From assembly GCA_000237975.1 (NCBI GenBank), contig CP003179.1, forward strand, positions 1,054,001-1,118,000: a stretch of 64,000 nucleotides of DNA. The letters are read 5' to 3'. Below are positions 25,759 through 34,443 of the stretch, in pieces (position 1 is the first letter of the stretch; each line of letters begins with the position of its first letter). The position numbers and the translations under genes were made by a program. The stretch is from Sulfobacillus acidophilus DSM 10332 (lineage in GTDB: Bacteria > Bacillota > Sulfobacillia > Sulfobacillales > Sulfobacillaceae). Below the pieces are notes generated by a model, which worked only from the letters and a program-made list of their open reading frames with translations, was not told where the DNA came from and did no database searches.

Positions 25759-26067
25759 ATGCAGGCGTTATGGTGGGAAATGGGCGGGGTCGCAATCGGG
25801 ACGTATCTTTTCCGATGGTTGCCGCTGGGCCAACCTCCCCAATTTCTGACGTCGGGGTTTCAAGAGTGGTTGTCGTTTATCACGCCCGCCGTCTTAGGGG
25901 CCCTAATCGTAACGGAGAGTATGGGAACGAGCGATGTTGGCTGGACCAATCCTGCACTGTGGGCGTTACTGCCGGCCGGAGCGGTGGCCTGGTATACCCG
26001 CCGGTTATGGGGGACGTTAGCGGCGGGATTGGCGGCCTATTTGGGTTTGCGGGCGTTAGGCCTATGA
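25759..26067 (+). CDS. azlD: Branched-chain amino acid exporter small subunit AzlD
   Basis: 102 residues with three to four hydrophobic helices, matching AzlD (YLFRWLPLG ... FITPAVLGALIVTE). With AzlC it exports branched-chain amino acids. The ATG at 25759 follows ACGAGGTGAT; upstream in-frame codons lack a ribosome site. azlD precedes azlC here, the reverse of the common azlC-azlD order. Its stop overlaps the azlC ATG. Confidence 0.82.
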   Translation: MQALWWEMGGVAIGTYLFRWLPLGQPPQFLTSGFQEWLSFITPAVLGALIVTESMGTSDVGWTNPALWALLPAGAVAWYTRRLWGTLAAGLAAYLGLRALGL

Positions 26068-26762
26068 AGAGCCTAATGGCCGGGATGCGAGCGGTTTGGC
26101 CGATTGTGCTGGCCTATGCGCCGGTTTCGGCGGTGTTTGGCGCCCTCGCCGTGCATATGCATGAACCCTTGCTGATCGCCGTGCTGATTTCGGCGTTGGT
26201 CTATGCCGGCAGTGCCCAGTTTATTTTGTTGTCGATGGCTTTGGCCCACAATCCGATATGGGCGACCATCGGGACGGTCCTTTTGGTCAACATGCGTCAT
26301 CTCTTTTACGGCATGACGCTGAAAGACCGTCTTACGCGATGGACGCCGGGAGAAAAGGCTCTCTTTGCCTTTGGTCTTACGGACGAGGTCTATTTATGGG
26401 GAATGGTCAGTGCCCGAACGACGACTTTTTCTTACTGGCTCGGGGCATCGTGGGCCTGCTATCTGGGCTGGGTGGGCGCAACGGTGGCAGGAGCTTGGGA
26501 AGGAAAAGGGCTTCCCCCGAGCTGGACCGGGCCCTTGCAATTTACCTTGCCGCTCTTATTTCTCGGATTGCTCTTTGCCACCGAGCGAAGCCGTGCTCAA
26601 CTGTGGGCGGCTTTCGGGGGAGGCGCGATGGCGGCCTTGGCCTCCCTAAGCCATGCGGCCCCGCTCGCCATTTTCGTCGGGGCGATTGGCGGGGCCACCC
26701 TCGGATGGGGGACGGACAGGCTAGCGGTGCGGAAGGAACGGCCAGAGCAAGGACACGTTTGA
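26064..26762 (+). CDS. azlC: Branched-chain amino acid exporter large subunit AzlC
   Basis: 232 residues with about six to eight transmembrane helices. The AzlC signature is clear: YAPVSAVFGALAV, SALVYAGSAQFILLSMAL and LLVNMRHLFYGMTL, then LTDEVYLW. The start overlaps azlD (ATGA). The last 42 bp overlap the 3' end of the convergent phosphoesterase gene. Confidence 0.9.
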   Translation: MKSLMAGMRAVWPIVLAYAPVSAVFGALAVHMHEPLLIAVLISALVYAGSAQFILLSMALAHNPIWATIGTVLLVNMRHLFYGMTLKDRLTRWTPGEKALFAFGLTDEVYLWGMVSARTTTFSYWLGASWACYLGWVGATVAGAWEGKGLPPSWTGPLQFTLPLLFLGLLFATERSRAQLWAAFGGGAMAALASLSHAAPLAIFVGAIGGATLGWGTDRLAVRKERPEQGHV

Positions 26763-27788
26763 AGAGGCGGCGTGGCCCAAATAGGGGAGGTGAAATCCTG
26801 CTTCAATCGTCTTTAACAGGTTATAGTGATCGGCCCATAACGAATAGATCACCGGATGAGGCATTTCTCGAGCAACAACCAAGAGGGGGACGGAACCGCC
26901 GCCCACCGGGATGCCCAAGATCGAGGGAGCGTCGGGTCCCGGCGTCAGCCAGGTTTTGAGGGCAACCGGATTCCAATACGACGACGGGCCGTCCATTTCG
27001 TCCCAGACGATAAAAATCGCCGAATTGCCGCGCCAAGCGGACGAATGGGTGATGGTCCCCACCCAGTGTTGGAGGAATTGGTCCCCCAGGCGGACCAACC
27101 GGGCCGACTGATTGGCCGGACATGCCGCTCCGGGCAGATTGGGTTGGCCATGCATGTCGTGGCAGAGATTGGGCGTGATCCAAACAAAAGCCGGGACGTG
27201 CCCGGTTTTGAGCTCGGCGGCTAACGTTTGCAACGGCACCACATGGTTCTTGTCGCGTTTCATTAAAGCCGGGAACAAGGCAAACGGGTTATGTTTTTTG
27301 GCATACAGGGCATGGACCGGCGGCAATACCGGATTGCTCCCGGGGGGCTCGGGATACCAATTGCCGTTATATCCCGGGTACGGTAGGCTTTCCATCGCCG
27401 CTTGCCAATCAATGTGGCGGGCATCCATTTGGGATGCCAGGGTGGGTCCATAAAATGTTTGGTCAGGGTTATCGCTATGGGTGCCGAATGTCCGTCCGGA
27501 AATGGCCGCGACATAATTAGGCAGGCTGACATGCGTGACGCCGTGATAGGCCGGATCATAGCCGGCGGAAGCCATTAAGTGATGAATGAACGGGGCCTCG
27601 GATGCCGGCAAGGCCCCGGCCGAATGATTTTCCATCATGATCACGAAGACATGGGTAAAAGGTTGAATCGGCGGACCCGCCGGTGTTGTGGGGGGCGCGG
27701 GATTTTGGGCCAGATAAATGCCCGTACCGACGATATAGGCCGCTATTAATGCACCGAAGAGGGTCCACCAGCGAAACCGTCGCACCAT
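26721..27788 (-). CDS. Exported phosphoesterase family protein
   Basis: 355 residues. It begins with a basic start and one hydrophobic helix (RRFRWWTLFGALIAAYIVGTGIYL), a signal anchor or uncleaved signal. The phospholipase C/acid phosphatase (phosphoesterase) family signature follows: THVFVIMMENHSAG near residue 45, HVSLPNYVAAISG, LCHDMHGQP and FIVWDEMDG. It would hydrolyse phosphoesters outside the membrane. The ATG at 27788 overlaps the methyltransferase stop (TAATG). Confidence 0.83.
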   Translation of the reverse strand: MVRRFRWWTLFGALIAAYIVGTGIYLAQNPAPPTTPAGPPIQPFTHVFVIMMENHSAGALPASEAPFIHHLMASAGYDPAYHGVTHVSLPNYVAAISGRTFGTHSDNPDQTFYGPTLASQMDARHIDWQAAMESLPYPGYNGNWYPEPPGSNPVLPPVHALYAKKHNPFALFPALMKRDKNHVVPLQTLAAELKTGHVPAFVWITPNLCHDMHGQPNLPGAACPANQSARLVRLGDQFLQHWVGTITHSSAWRGNSAIFIVWDEMDGPSSYWNPVALKTWLTPGPDAPSILGIPVGGGSVPLLVVAREMPHPVIYSLWADHYNLLKTIEAGFHLPYLGHAASSNVSLLWPFLPHR

Positions 27789-28387
27789 TAGGCTTCCTCG
27801 CTCTGCGGTTTTTCGAAGAGCAAGCCCCACGTGACAGGACCGGGGTTGACGTGCCGGACGAGGCGAAAACCGACCGCGAGCGCGCGGGGCAAAACGGCTT
27901 CGGGTGGCTGACGCCGGGCGAGGGGCGGTCCCATCGGCGTATCAATCGACTTCCAATCGACAATGAGCCAGCGGCCGCCCGGTTTTAAGACGCGATACGT
28001 TTCCGTCATAGCAGTCGGCACGTCTTGGATGGCCAAATAGACCGTATGCCAAAGGACGCCGTCAAGGGACGCGTCAGGGAGGGTAAGCGACTCCGCGACC
28101 GTCGTCAACACCTGAATTTGCGGGAGGGATCGGGCCTCCGCGCGCAATGCGTCGGTGGCATCCGGACTGGGCTCGATGGCCCATACGCGACCTTCGGTAC
28201 CGACACGTTGAGCCAGCGGGAACGTAAGCCATCCGAGCCCGGCTCCGATATCGGCCAGCTGTTCTCCCGGTTCCGGGTGAAGCGCGGTCAGGACGGGTTC
28301 TCGGGGCATCCATTTTTCCCGGTCAACGGTGGTTAAGCGTTGTAGCTGCTCTTTAGACCAAAAGCCGGATGATCCTCCATGTAACAT
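27788..28387 (-). CDS. Class I SAM-dependent methyltransferase
   Basis: 199 residues of the UbiE/MenG-like Rossmann type: motif I LADIGAGLGWLTFPLA, acidic end of strand 2 (WAIEPSP), motif II DASLDGVLWHTVYL and motif III RVLKPGGRWLIVDWK. Substrate unknown. It is coupled to the phosphoesterase downstream. Confidence 0.85.
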   Translation of the reverse strand: MLHGGSSGFWSKEQLQRLTTVDREKWMPREPVLTALHPEPGEQLADIGAGLGWLTFPLAQRVGTEGRVWAIEPSPDATDALRAEARSLPQIQVLTTVAESLTLPDASLDGVLWHTVYLAIQDVPTAMTETYRVLKPGGRWLIVDWKSIDTPMGPPLARRQPPEAVLPRALAVGFRLVRHVNPGPVTWGLLFEKPQSEEA

Positions 28388-28594
28388 GACGAGACCTCCG
28401 AACTGAAATATTTACCAGATTAACGGATAACGGGTAGCCAATGCAACGGAGGAACCTGGCCTTCGGGGACATCCGTTCCGATTGGTGTCCGGTTCTCAAC
28501 GGGCGGAGCCGCATTCTATCGGTGCCGGCGCGGCTCTCTAATCGTACGAGACGTCAAGTGGCACAGATTTTCCATCCGGATGGCAGTCAGTGAG

Positions 28595-28623
28595 TTTACA
28601 GTGGATCAGGGGTAGCCTATAAT
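28595..28623 (+). promoter_or_regulatory. Promoter of the glycine-cleavage operon
   Basis: TTTACA (28595-28600) and TATAAT (28618-28623) with a 17-bp spacer, ending about 45 bp before the glycine riboswitch. Start of transcription near 28630. Confidence 0.8.
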
Positions 28624-28666
28624 GGTCCCTGTATGGGATTCCAATCGCATATGGCGGCGGATGAAC

Positions 28667-28860
28667 AAAACCGGAGAGATGCTGGGTCTTCTCAGGGTCG
28701 CCGAAGGAGCAACTGCCCGGCTGCTGACGGTCGGGAGGAATCTCTCAGGCAGGAAAGGACGGTTTTCGGACGCCACTCTGGAGATCACCGAGACAATCGG
28801 GGAGCCGATGGGGCGCGATACGAGGACGTATCCAAACTCTCAGGCCACAAGACAGAGATG
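28667..28860 (+). promoter_or_regulatory. Tandem glycine riboswitch
   Basis: Two glycine aptamers upstream of gcvT. Aptamer 1 (28667-28766) closes with AAAACCG/CGGTTTT and has the hallmarks GGAGAGA, CGCCGAAGGAGCAA and AATCTCTCAGGCA. Aptamer 2 (about 28768-28860) has ACTCTGGAGA, a divergent core, ACTCTCAGGC and closes with CTCTG/CAGAG. An intrinsic terminator follows directly, so glycine binding should favour read-through into the catabolic operon, as known for this class. Confidence 0.93.
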
Positions 28861-28889
28861 CACTATGTCAGGCGGGCATAGTGTTTTTT
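28861..28889 (+). terminator. Riboswitch-controlled terminator
   Basis: CACTATG (28861-28867) pairs with CATAGTG (28877-28883) followed by six T. It is the expression platform of the glycine riboswitch. Confidence 0.88.
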
Positions 28890-28969
28890 GTTTTGCGCCG
28901 CCACGAACGTGACATCCTGAGTTTAGACAATCGACGGGTCAACCATAGCTTAGGGAAAGGTGGTCCCTT

Positions 28970-30055
28970 ATGCATACCACGCCGTTAACCGATTGGCATC
29001 GCGCCCACGGAGCCAAGATGGCGGAATTTGGCGGATTTTTGATGCCGATGGAATATCAGGGCATTATTGCGGAACACCAGGCGGTCCGGACCAAAGCCGG
29101 GATTTTTGATGTCAGTCATATGGGTGAGTTTGATGTCAAAGGACCGGATGCGGCTGCGTTCTTGGATTATCTGGTAACCCATCGTCCATCGGGTTTGGCT
29201 CTGGGGCAAGCCTTATATTCCCCGATGTGCTACGAAACCGGGGGGACGGTGGACGATGTGCTGGTCTACCGTAAAGATCGGGACCATTTCATGATGGTGG
29301 TCAATGCCGCAAATTGGGAAAATGATTGGCAATGGGTGAACCAAAAAGCTGAGGGCTTCAACGTCCAATTAGCCGACCAGTCGGAGTCGACCGCCCTCCT
29401 CGCCGTTCAAGGGCCCGAAGCCGTTGATAAGCTTCAAGAGTTAACGCCCGCCGACCTAGGCGCCATTCGATTTTATCACGCCGTGTCGGGGACCGTGATG
29501 GGTTTTCCGGCCTGGATATCGCGGACCGGATATACCGGGGAGGACGGATTTGAGCTGTATATCGCGCCCGAGGCGGCGTTACCCATCTGGGAAGAGCTGG
29601 TCAACCAAAAAGGGATCACCCCGGCGGGACTAGGGGCACGAGATACTTTGCGATTAGAGGCCGGTTTGCCATTGTATGGTCACGAATTATCGCGCACAAT
29701 ATCTCCGGTAGAGGCTGGATTGGAACGATTTATCAAATGGGATAAGCCGTTCGTCGGCCGAGAGGCGTTAATTGACATGAAAGACCGTGGCCTAACTCGC
29801 CAATTGGTGGGGTTGACGGTAACCGGCGGTATTGCTCGGGCAGGATATCCGGTGTATGCCGACGAGGCGGATTGGATGGGCCAGATCACATCAGGCAGCT
29901 ATGCGCCGACGTTAAAGCAGGCCATAGCAATGGCGTTGGTGCCGCCTGCCTGGACTACTCCCGGAACATCGCTCAAAGTGGGGATTCGGGATCGAAAAGC
30001 CGATGCCACCGTGGTGCCTTTGCCGTTCTACCGGAGGCCGCGTAAAAAGTCGTAA
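28970..30055 (+). CDS. gcvT: Glycine cleavage system T protein (aminomethyltransferase)
   Basis: 361 residues. Transfers the aminomethyl carbon from lipoyl-GcvH to tetrahydrofolate, releasing ammonia. Family motifs: [43 protein letters not shown] (folate-site Asp and neighbours) and [32 protein letters not shown] precedes the ATG. It is the first gene of the riboswitch-controlled gcvT-H-PA-PB operon. Confidence 0.96.
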   Translation: MHTTPLTDWHRAHGAKMAEFGGFLMPMEYQGIIAEHQAVRTKAGIFDVSHMGEFDVKGPDAAAFLDYLVTHRPSGLALGQALYSPMCYETGGTVDDVLVYRKDRDHFMMVVNAANWENDWQWVNQKAEGFNVQLADQSESTALLAVQGPEAVDKLQELTPADLGAIRFYHAVSGTVMGFPAWISRTGYTGEDGFELYIAPEAALPIWEELVNQKGITPAGLGARDTLRLEAGLPLYGHELSRTISPVEAGLERFIKWDKPFVGREALIDMKDRGLTRQLVGLTVTGGIARAGYPVYADEADWMGQITSGSYAPTLKQAIAMALVPPAWTTPGTSLKVGIRDRKADATVVPLPFYRRPRKKS

Positions 30056-30083
30056 TACGGTATCAGTGAAGGAGGAACTTCAG

Positions 30084-30449
30084 ATGGAATTTCCCGAATC
30101 CTTAAAGTACACCCGTGAACATGAGTGGATTGCGCCCGACGGTCGAGTCGGGATTACCGCGTATGCGCAGGATGCGCTCGGTGACGTGGTGTTTGTCGAG
30201 CTGCCGCAAGTTGGGCAAGACGTCACCGCCGGTGGAGCCGTCGGCACCATCGAGTCGGTCAAGTCCGTTTCGGAAATTTATAGTCCGGCCAGCGGTCGGG
30301 TGGTGGCCGTCAATCCTGATTTGGCGGATCATCCGGAGTGGGTTAACCAGGATCCCTACGGCAACGGATGGCTATTTCAACTGGAAGCCTCCGATTTGGG
30401 AGAGCTATTGACCGCCGAGGCATATCGTCAACTGGTGGAAGGGGCATAA
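30084..30449 (+). CDS. gcvH: Glycine cleavage system H protein
   Basis: 121-residue lipoyl carrier. The lipoylated Lys is in [21 protein letters not shown] starts the domain and GNGWLFQLE ends it. AAGGAGGA sits 7 nt before the ATG. Shuttles the aminomethyl group between GcvP and GcvT. Confidence 0.96.
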   Translation: MEFPESLKYTREHEWIAPDGRVGITAYAQDALGDVVFVELPQVGQDVTAGGAVGTIESVKSVSEIYSPASGRVVAVNPDLADHPEWVNQDPYGNGWLFQLEASDLGELLTAEAYRQLVEGA

Positions 30450-30452
30450 GGC

Positions 30453-31775
30453 ATGGCATATATTCCCGATACGCCCGAGGATCGCGCCCATATGTTGGCG
30501 GCTTTGGGCATTGACGCGGTCGATGCGTTGTTTGAAGATCTTCCACCGTCGGTGCGTCTTAATCGGCTGTTGGACGTGCCGCCCGCGTTATCGGAAAGTG
30601 AATTGTCTCGCCATCTCAGGCAATTGGCTGCGCAAAATCGAGATCTCGGCCAGCTGACCAGCTTTCTGGGCGGGGGATTTTACGATCGGTATGTTCCGGC
30701 GGCGGTGGGGGCGTTGGCTCAGCGGGGCGAATTTTTAACCGCCTATACGCCCTACCAACCGGAAGTGTCCCAGGGAACCCTGGCGGCCATTTTCGAATTT
30801 CAAAGCATGATTCAGACGTTGACGGGGACCGATGCGTCTCAAGCCTCGTTATATGACGGGGCTTCGGCGGTGGGAGAAGCCTGTTTGATGGCCCTGGCCA
30901 ATGCGCCAAAACGGCATCGGTTATTGTTCGGACGAACGGTTTTGTCCCAGTCTCGGCAGGTGGCGGAAACCTACAGCCGTGCCCGGGGAGCGGAAATCAC
31001 CGTCATCGACGGGGTCGACGAGATCATGGGAGACGACGTCGCGGCCGTCATCTGGCAATATCCCGACTTGTTGGGCCAAATCACGGCGCTCCCCGCCATT
31101 ATTGAAAAAACCCATGCGATTGGGGCGGTGGCCATCGTGGTCGCTGACCCGGTCGCGTTGGCGCTGTTGACGCCGCCGGGCGAATTTGGGGCCGATATCG
31201 TGGTCGGCGAAGGGCAGCCGTTGGGGAATCGCTTGCAATTAGGCGGGCCGACGTTTGGCTTTATGGGAGTCAAATCGCCATGGATCCGCAAAATGCCGGG
31301 TCGGATTGTCGGAGCGACGGTGGATCATGCGGGCCGACGCGGATTTGTCCTGACCCTACAGGCTCGGGAACAGCATATCCGCCGGGAAAAAGCGACCTCC
31401 AACATTTGTTCCAACCATTCCCTGAATGCCTTAATGGCGACGATTTACCTCTCCCTCTTGGGGCCGGAAGGCTTGAAGGCGGTAGCTACGGTGTCCGCCG
31501 AATTAGCCCACTATCTTGCCGATCGGCTGGCATCGGCGGGGTTGGTCCGGGTTCCCCGGCAGGAGCCGTTTCTCTATGAATTTACCGTGCGGGTGCCGGG
31601 CTCGGTGGCCGATTTAAACCGGCATCTTTTGGACCGAGGCATTTTGGGCGGTCGGGACCTGGGCCAGGAGGACCCGGCTTGGCAAGGGCTTTGGCAGCTG
31701 GCGGTAACCGAACAGCGCACCAAAGATGATTGCGATCGGCTAGTGGAGGAGGTCTTGGCATGGCAGTCCCGTTAA
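30453..31775 (+). CDS. gcvPA: Glycine dehydrogenase (decarboxylating) subunit 1
   Basis: 440 residues; the N-terminal half of the split P-protein. MAYIPDTPEDRAHML, the YDRYVPAAVGALAQRGEFLTAYTPYQPE block and EQHIRREKATSNICSNHSL are diagnostic, each recognisable although the middle is more variable. It pairs with GcvPB as an alpha2beta2 PLP enzyme. The gene starts 3 nt after gcvH and overlaps gcvPB by 16 bp. Confidence 0.95.
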   Translation: MAYIPDTPEDRAHMLAALGIDAVDALFEDLPPSVRLNRLLDVPPALSESELSRHLRQLAAQNRDLGQLTSFLGGGFYDRYVPAAVGALAQRGEFLTAYTPYQPEVSQGTLAAIFEFQSMIQTLTGTDASQASLYDGASAVGEACLMALANAPKRHRLLFGRTVLSQSRQVAETYSRARGAEITVIDGVDEIMGDDVAAVIWQYPDLLGQITALPAIIEKTHAIGAVAIVVADPVALALLTPPGEFGADIVVGEGQPLGNRLQLGGPTFGFMGVKSPWIRKMPGRIVGATVDHAGRRGFVLTLQAREQHIRREKATSNICSNHSLNALMATIYLSLLGPEGLKAVATVSAELAHYLADRLASAGLVRVPRQEPFLYEFTVRVPGSVADLNRHLLDRGILGGRDLGQEDPAWQGLWQLAVTEQRTKDDCDRLVEEVLAWQSR

Positions 31776-33235
31776 TTTTTGAACGATCCCACCCGGGGCG
31801 CCGAGGGGTGGCTGTTCCGACTCCCACGGGAATCGCCGGGCAATTGGCCGACTGGGTGCCGGCGGAATTTCGCCGGCAAAGCGATCTGGGCTTGCCCGAA
31901 GTGACAGAAGAAGACGTCGTCCGGCATTATACGTATTTGTCGCATTTGAATTACGGGGTGGATACCGGCTTTTACCCCTTGGGATCTTGTACGATGAAGT
32001 ACAATCCCAAGGTCAACGACTGGGCCGCGGGCTTGCCGGGATTTGCCGACGTCCATCCTGATCAGCCGCCCTCCACCATCCCCGGGCTCCTCTTTCTCTT
32101 GGCGGAATTAGAGCGGGCATTGGCGGAAGTCACGGGTATGGATGCGGTCTCGTTGCAACCGGCGGCGGGTGCCCATGGCGAACTGACCGGGATTCTCATG
32201 ATTCGCGCCTATCTCGCTGCCCAAGGCGATCAAAGGACCACGGTGCTGGTACCGGATTCCGCCCACGGTACGAATCCGGCGACTGCCGCCATGGCGGGCT
32301 ATCAAGTGCGGGAAATTCCCAGCAACCGCCGCGGGCGGGTGGATTTGGCGGCTCTCCGGCAACATATGGACGGCTCGGTGGCCGCCTTGATGCTGACCAA
32401 TCCGAATACGCTCGGGTTATTTGAAGATGAGGTGCTGGAGATTGCCGAGACCGTGCATCGGGCGGGCGGCCTTTTGTATTACGATGGAGCCAATGCAAAC
32501 GCCATTCTTGGGCGGGTGCGCCCGGGCGATATGGGGTTCGATGTGGTGCATTTGAATTTGCATAAAACCTTCGCCACGCCCCACGGGGGCGGGGGCCCAG
32601 GTGCCGGCCCGGTGGCTGTCAAAAAGGCCTTAGAGCCGTTCTTACCGTTGCCCCGATTGGTCGGGAACGCCGAAACCGGGTGGCAATGGGACTATGATCG
32701 GCCGCAGTCGATTGGTCGGGTCCGGTCGTATTACGGTAACATCGGTGTCCTGGTGCGGGCCTATGCCTATTTACGCAGCCAAGGCGCCGAAGGACTGAAA
32801 CAGGTGGCGGAGACGGCGGTGCTGCATGCCAATTATCTCCTGTCGCAAGTCGGGCAGGATTACCACAGTCCGTTCCCGGGGCCGGTTAAACATGAATTTG
32901 TGCTGTCCCTGACCGAACAAAAGCGGCGTGGCGCACGGGCGTTGGATGTGGCCAAGAGGTTAATTGATTTTGGCATGTATCCGCCTACCGTGTATTTTCC
33001 GTTGGTGGTGGAAGAAGCGTTGATGGTGGAGCCGACGGAAACCGAGAGCCGAGAAATGATTGATCGGTTTGCCGACGCACTCAAGCAAATTAACCGAGAA
33101 ATCGACGAGAATCCCGCGTTATTACACGAGGCACCCCATGACACGATTGTGAGCCGGCTGGACGAAGCCCGGGCGGCTCGGCATCCCCTTTTAGGCTGGC
33201 CCCAGCTTAAGGCGGAAGAGGAATCCCGTTCTTAA
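31760..33235 (+). CDS. gcvPB: Glycine dehydrogenase (decarboxylating) subunit 2
   Basis: 491 residues; the catalytic half of the split P-protein. The PLP lysine is in HLNLHKTFATPHGGGGPG. Other landmarks are FYPLGSCTMKYNPK, SAHGTNPATAAMAGY and YYDGANANAILG. GGAGGAGG lies about 10 nt before the ATG at 31760, inside the end of gcvPA. Last gene of the operon, with a terminator 5 bp after the stop. Confidence 0.96.
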   Translation: MAVPLIFERSHPGRRGVAVPTPTGIAGQLADWVPAEFRRQSDLGLPEVTEEDVVRHYTYLSHLNYGVDTGFYPLGSCTMKYNPKVNDWAAGLPGFADVHPDQPPSTIPGLLFLLAELERALAEVTGMDAVSLQPAAGAHGELTGILMIRAYLAAQGDQRTTVLVPDSAHGTNPATAAMAGYQVREIPSNRRGRVDLAALRQHMDGSVAALMLTNPNTLGLFEDEVLEIAETVHRAGGLLYYDGANANAILGRVRPGDMGFDVVHLNLHKTFATPHGGGGPGAGPVAVKKALEPFLPLPRLVGNAETGWQWDYDRPQSIGRVRSYYGNIGVLVRAYAYLRSQGAEGLKQVAETAVLHANYLLSQVGQDYHSPFPGPVKHEFVLSLTEQKRRGARALDVAKRLIDFGMYPPTVYFPLVVEEALMVEPTETESREMIDRFADALKQINREIDENPALLHEAPHDTIVSRLDEARAARHPLLGWPQLKAEEESRS

Positions 33236-33240
33236 TCCGA

Positions 33241-33266
33241 GCCGGGCGGACAACCGCCCGGCTTTT
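33241..33266. terminator. Terminator shared by gcvPB and proC
   Basis: GCCGGGCGG and CCGCCCGGC form a 9-bp stem with an ACAA loop, followed by TTTT on the + strand. It lies between two convergent genes and overlaps the proC stop by 2 bp. Confidence 0.82.
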
Positions 33267-34074
33267 ACGCACTGTATTGGCCTAATTCGATGGCGCGTTC
33301 GCCGGCTTCAAGCAGTGCCCCGGTTAAGGTATTGCCCCACTCGGCTTTTTTTAGCACGTTTAACATCGCTTCCGTCGTCCCGCCGGGGGATACCACTTGT
33401 CGAATGAGCTGGGACAGTGGCGTGGCCCCTTCGTGTTCGGCCAAGCGAGCGGATCCCTCGATCATCCGGCCGACCAACAGGCGGGTCAACTCCCGGTCAA
33501 CGCCCAGTTGTTCCCCGGCTTGAATGACCGCTTCCATAAAAAGATAGACATAGGCCGGTCCGCTGCCTAAAAGGGCGGTCATCGGATTAATGAGGGATTC
33601 TTCAACTTCTAACATCGGACCCAGCTCGGCAATCAACGATTCCACCATCGTTTTTTGGGCGGCGGTTAATCCGTCGGGAGTAAATAAGGTGACCGAGGCC
33701 CCGATCGCCGAGCAGATATTGGGCATGAAGCGTACCAATCCTTGATGGGGCAAGCGACGGCGAATCTGCTCCAACGAGTAACCGGCTACCGGGGAGAGCA
33801 CCAATGCCTGCCGATTGAGATACGGGCTCATCGCACTCAAGGCATCCGACATGTCTTTCGGTTTGACCGTAAAGACCACGATGTCGGCCGTCTGGAGTAT
33901 GTCCGGATCGAACGTAATATGCGTCTGTTCTTCAGGGGTCCAGAGTTCGGCAAACAATCGGGTGGAACGGGCCAGCACGTGAATCGTGCGGTGAACGGCC
34001 CCATCCCGTTGCCATCCCAGAAACAGAGCGTGGGCTAAATGTCCGGAACCAACCAGTACGATGCGTGTTTGCAT
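33265..34074 (-). CDS. proC: Pyrroline-5-carboxylate reductase
   Basis: Last step of proline synthesis. 269 residues: Rossmann loop IVLVGSGHLAHALF, NADP region, and the C-terminal signature LLGSGPAYVYLFMEA and VVSPGGTTEAML. AAAGGAGA with 4-nt spacing fixes the ATG at 34074; the open frame upstream is the T-box leader read as protein. Expression should rise when tRNA-Pro is uncharged. Confidence 0.94.
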   Translation of the reverse strand: MQTRIVLVGSGHLAHALFLGWQRDGAVHRTIHVLARSTRLFAELWTPEEQTHITFDPDILQTADIVVFTVKPKDMSDALSAMSPYLNRQALVLSPVAGYSLEQIRRRLPHQGLVRFMPNICSAIGASVTLFTPDGLTAAQKTMVESLIAELGPMLEVEESLINPMTALLGSGPAYVYLFMEAVIQAGEQLGVDRELTRLLVGRMIEGSARLAEHEGATPLSQLIRQVVSPGGTTEAMLNVLKKAEWGNTLTGALLEAGERAIELGQYSA

Positions 34075-34092
34075 GATGTCTCCTTTCAGCCA

Positions 34093-34325
34093 AACAACAA
34101 ACGTCCCGCCGCCTCTAAGGGCGAGCGGGACGTGTCGCGGTACCACCTTAGTTGAAAGGAAGATTCCTTTCATCTCGTTTCCCGGATATCGGCGGGAGAC
34201 CGCCCCGTTATCGGGGTGCTCAGGAGTTGGGAACGAAAACATTTGGGTGGCCTTGCACCAAACGCCACTCGCTAAACCAAAGCGGTTTTCGATAGGCTCC
34301 GTCATAGCCCGGATCATTGAATTAT
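34093..34325 (-). promoter_or_regulatory. T-box leader of proC (proline specifier)
   Basis: The T-box sequence AAGGTGGTACCGCG lies at 34149-34136 on the minus strand, followed by a terminator whose stem ACGTCCCGC/GCGGGACGT (34132-34101) ends in a T-rich tail. Stem I can be drawn with CGAAAAC/GTTTTCG above and GGAG/CTCC below a loop reading TTCCCAA. The triplet is CCC or CCA, both proline, followed by A as in known specifier loops. The apical part has the usual AGCGAG and GGTG elements. Uncharged tRNA-Pro would stabilise the antiterminator and switch proC on. Confidence 0.9.
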
Positions 34326-34330
34326 CCTGC

Positions 34331-34359
34331 ATTATACGCTTTTTTCGAATCCGGTGCAA
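34331..34359 (-). promoter_or_regulatory. Promoter of the T-box/proC transcript
   Basis: On the minus strand TTGCAC (34359-34354), 17 bp, TATAAT (34336-34331). Confidence 0.82.
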
Positions 34360-34443
34360 GGACGTGGAACGGGTCAAGGGTTTTTCCTTCGCCGGGGAAA
34401 GTTGTTATAATCCAAGACGATAGTGCCTCAAGGGGGAACGTGC

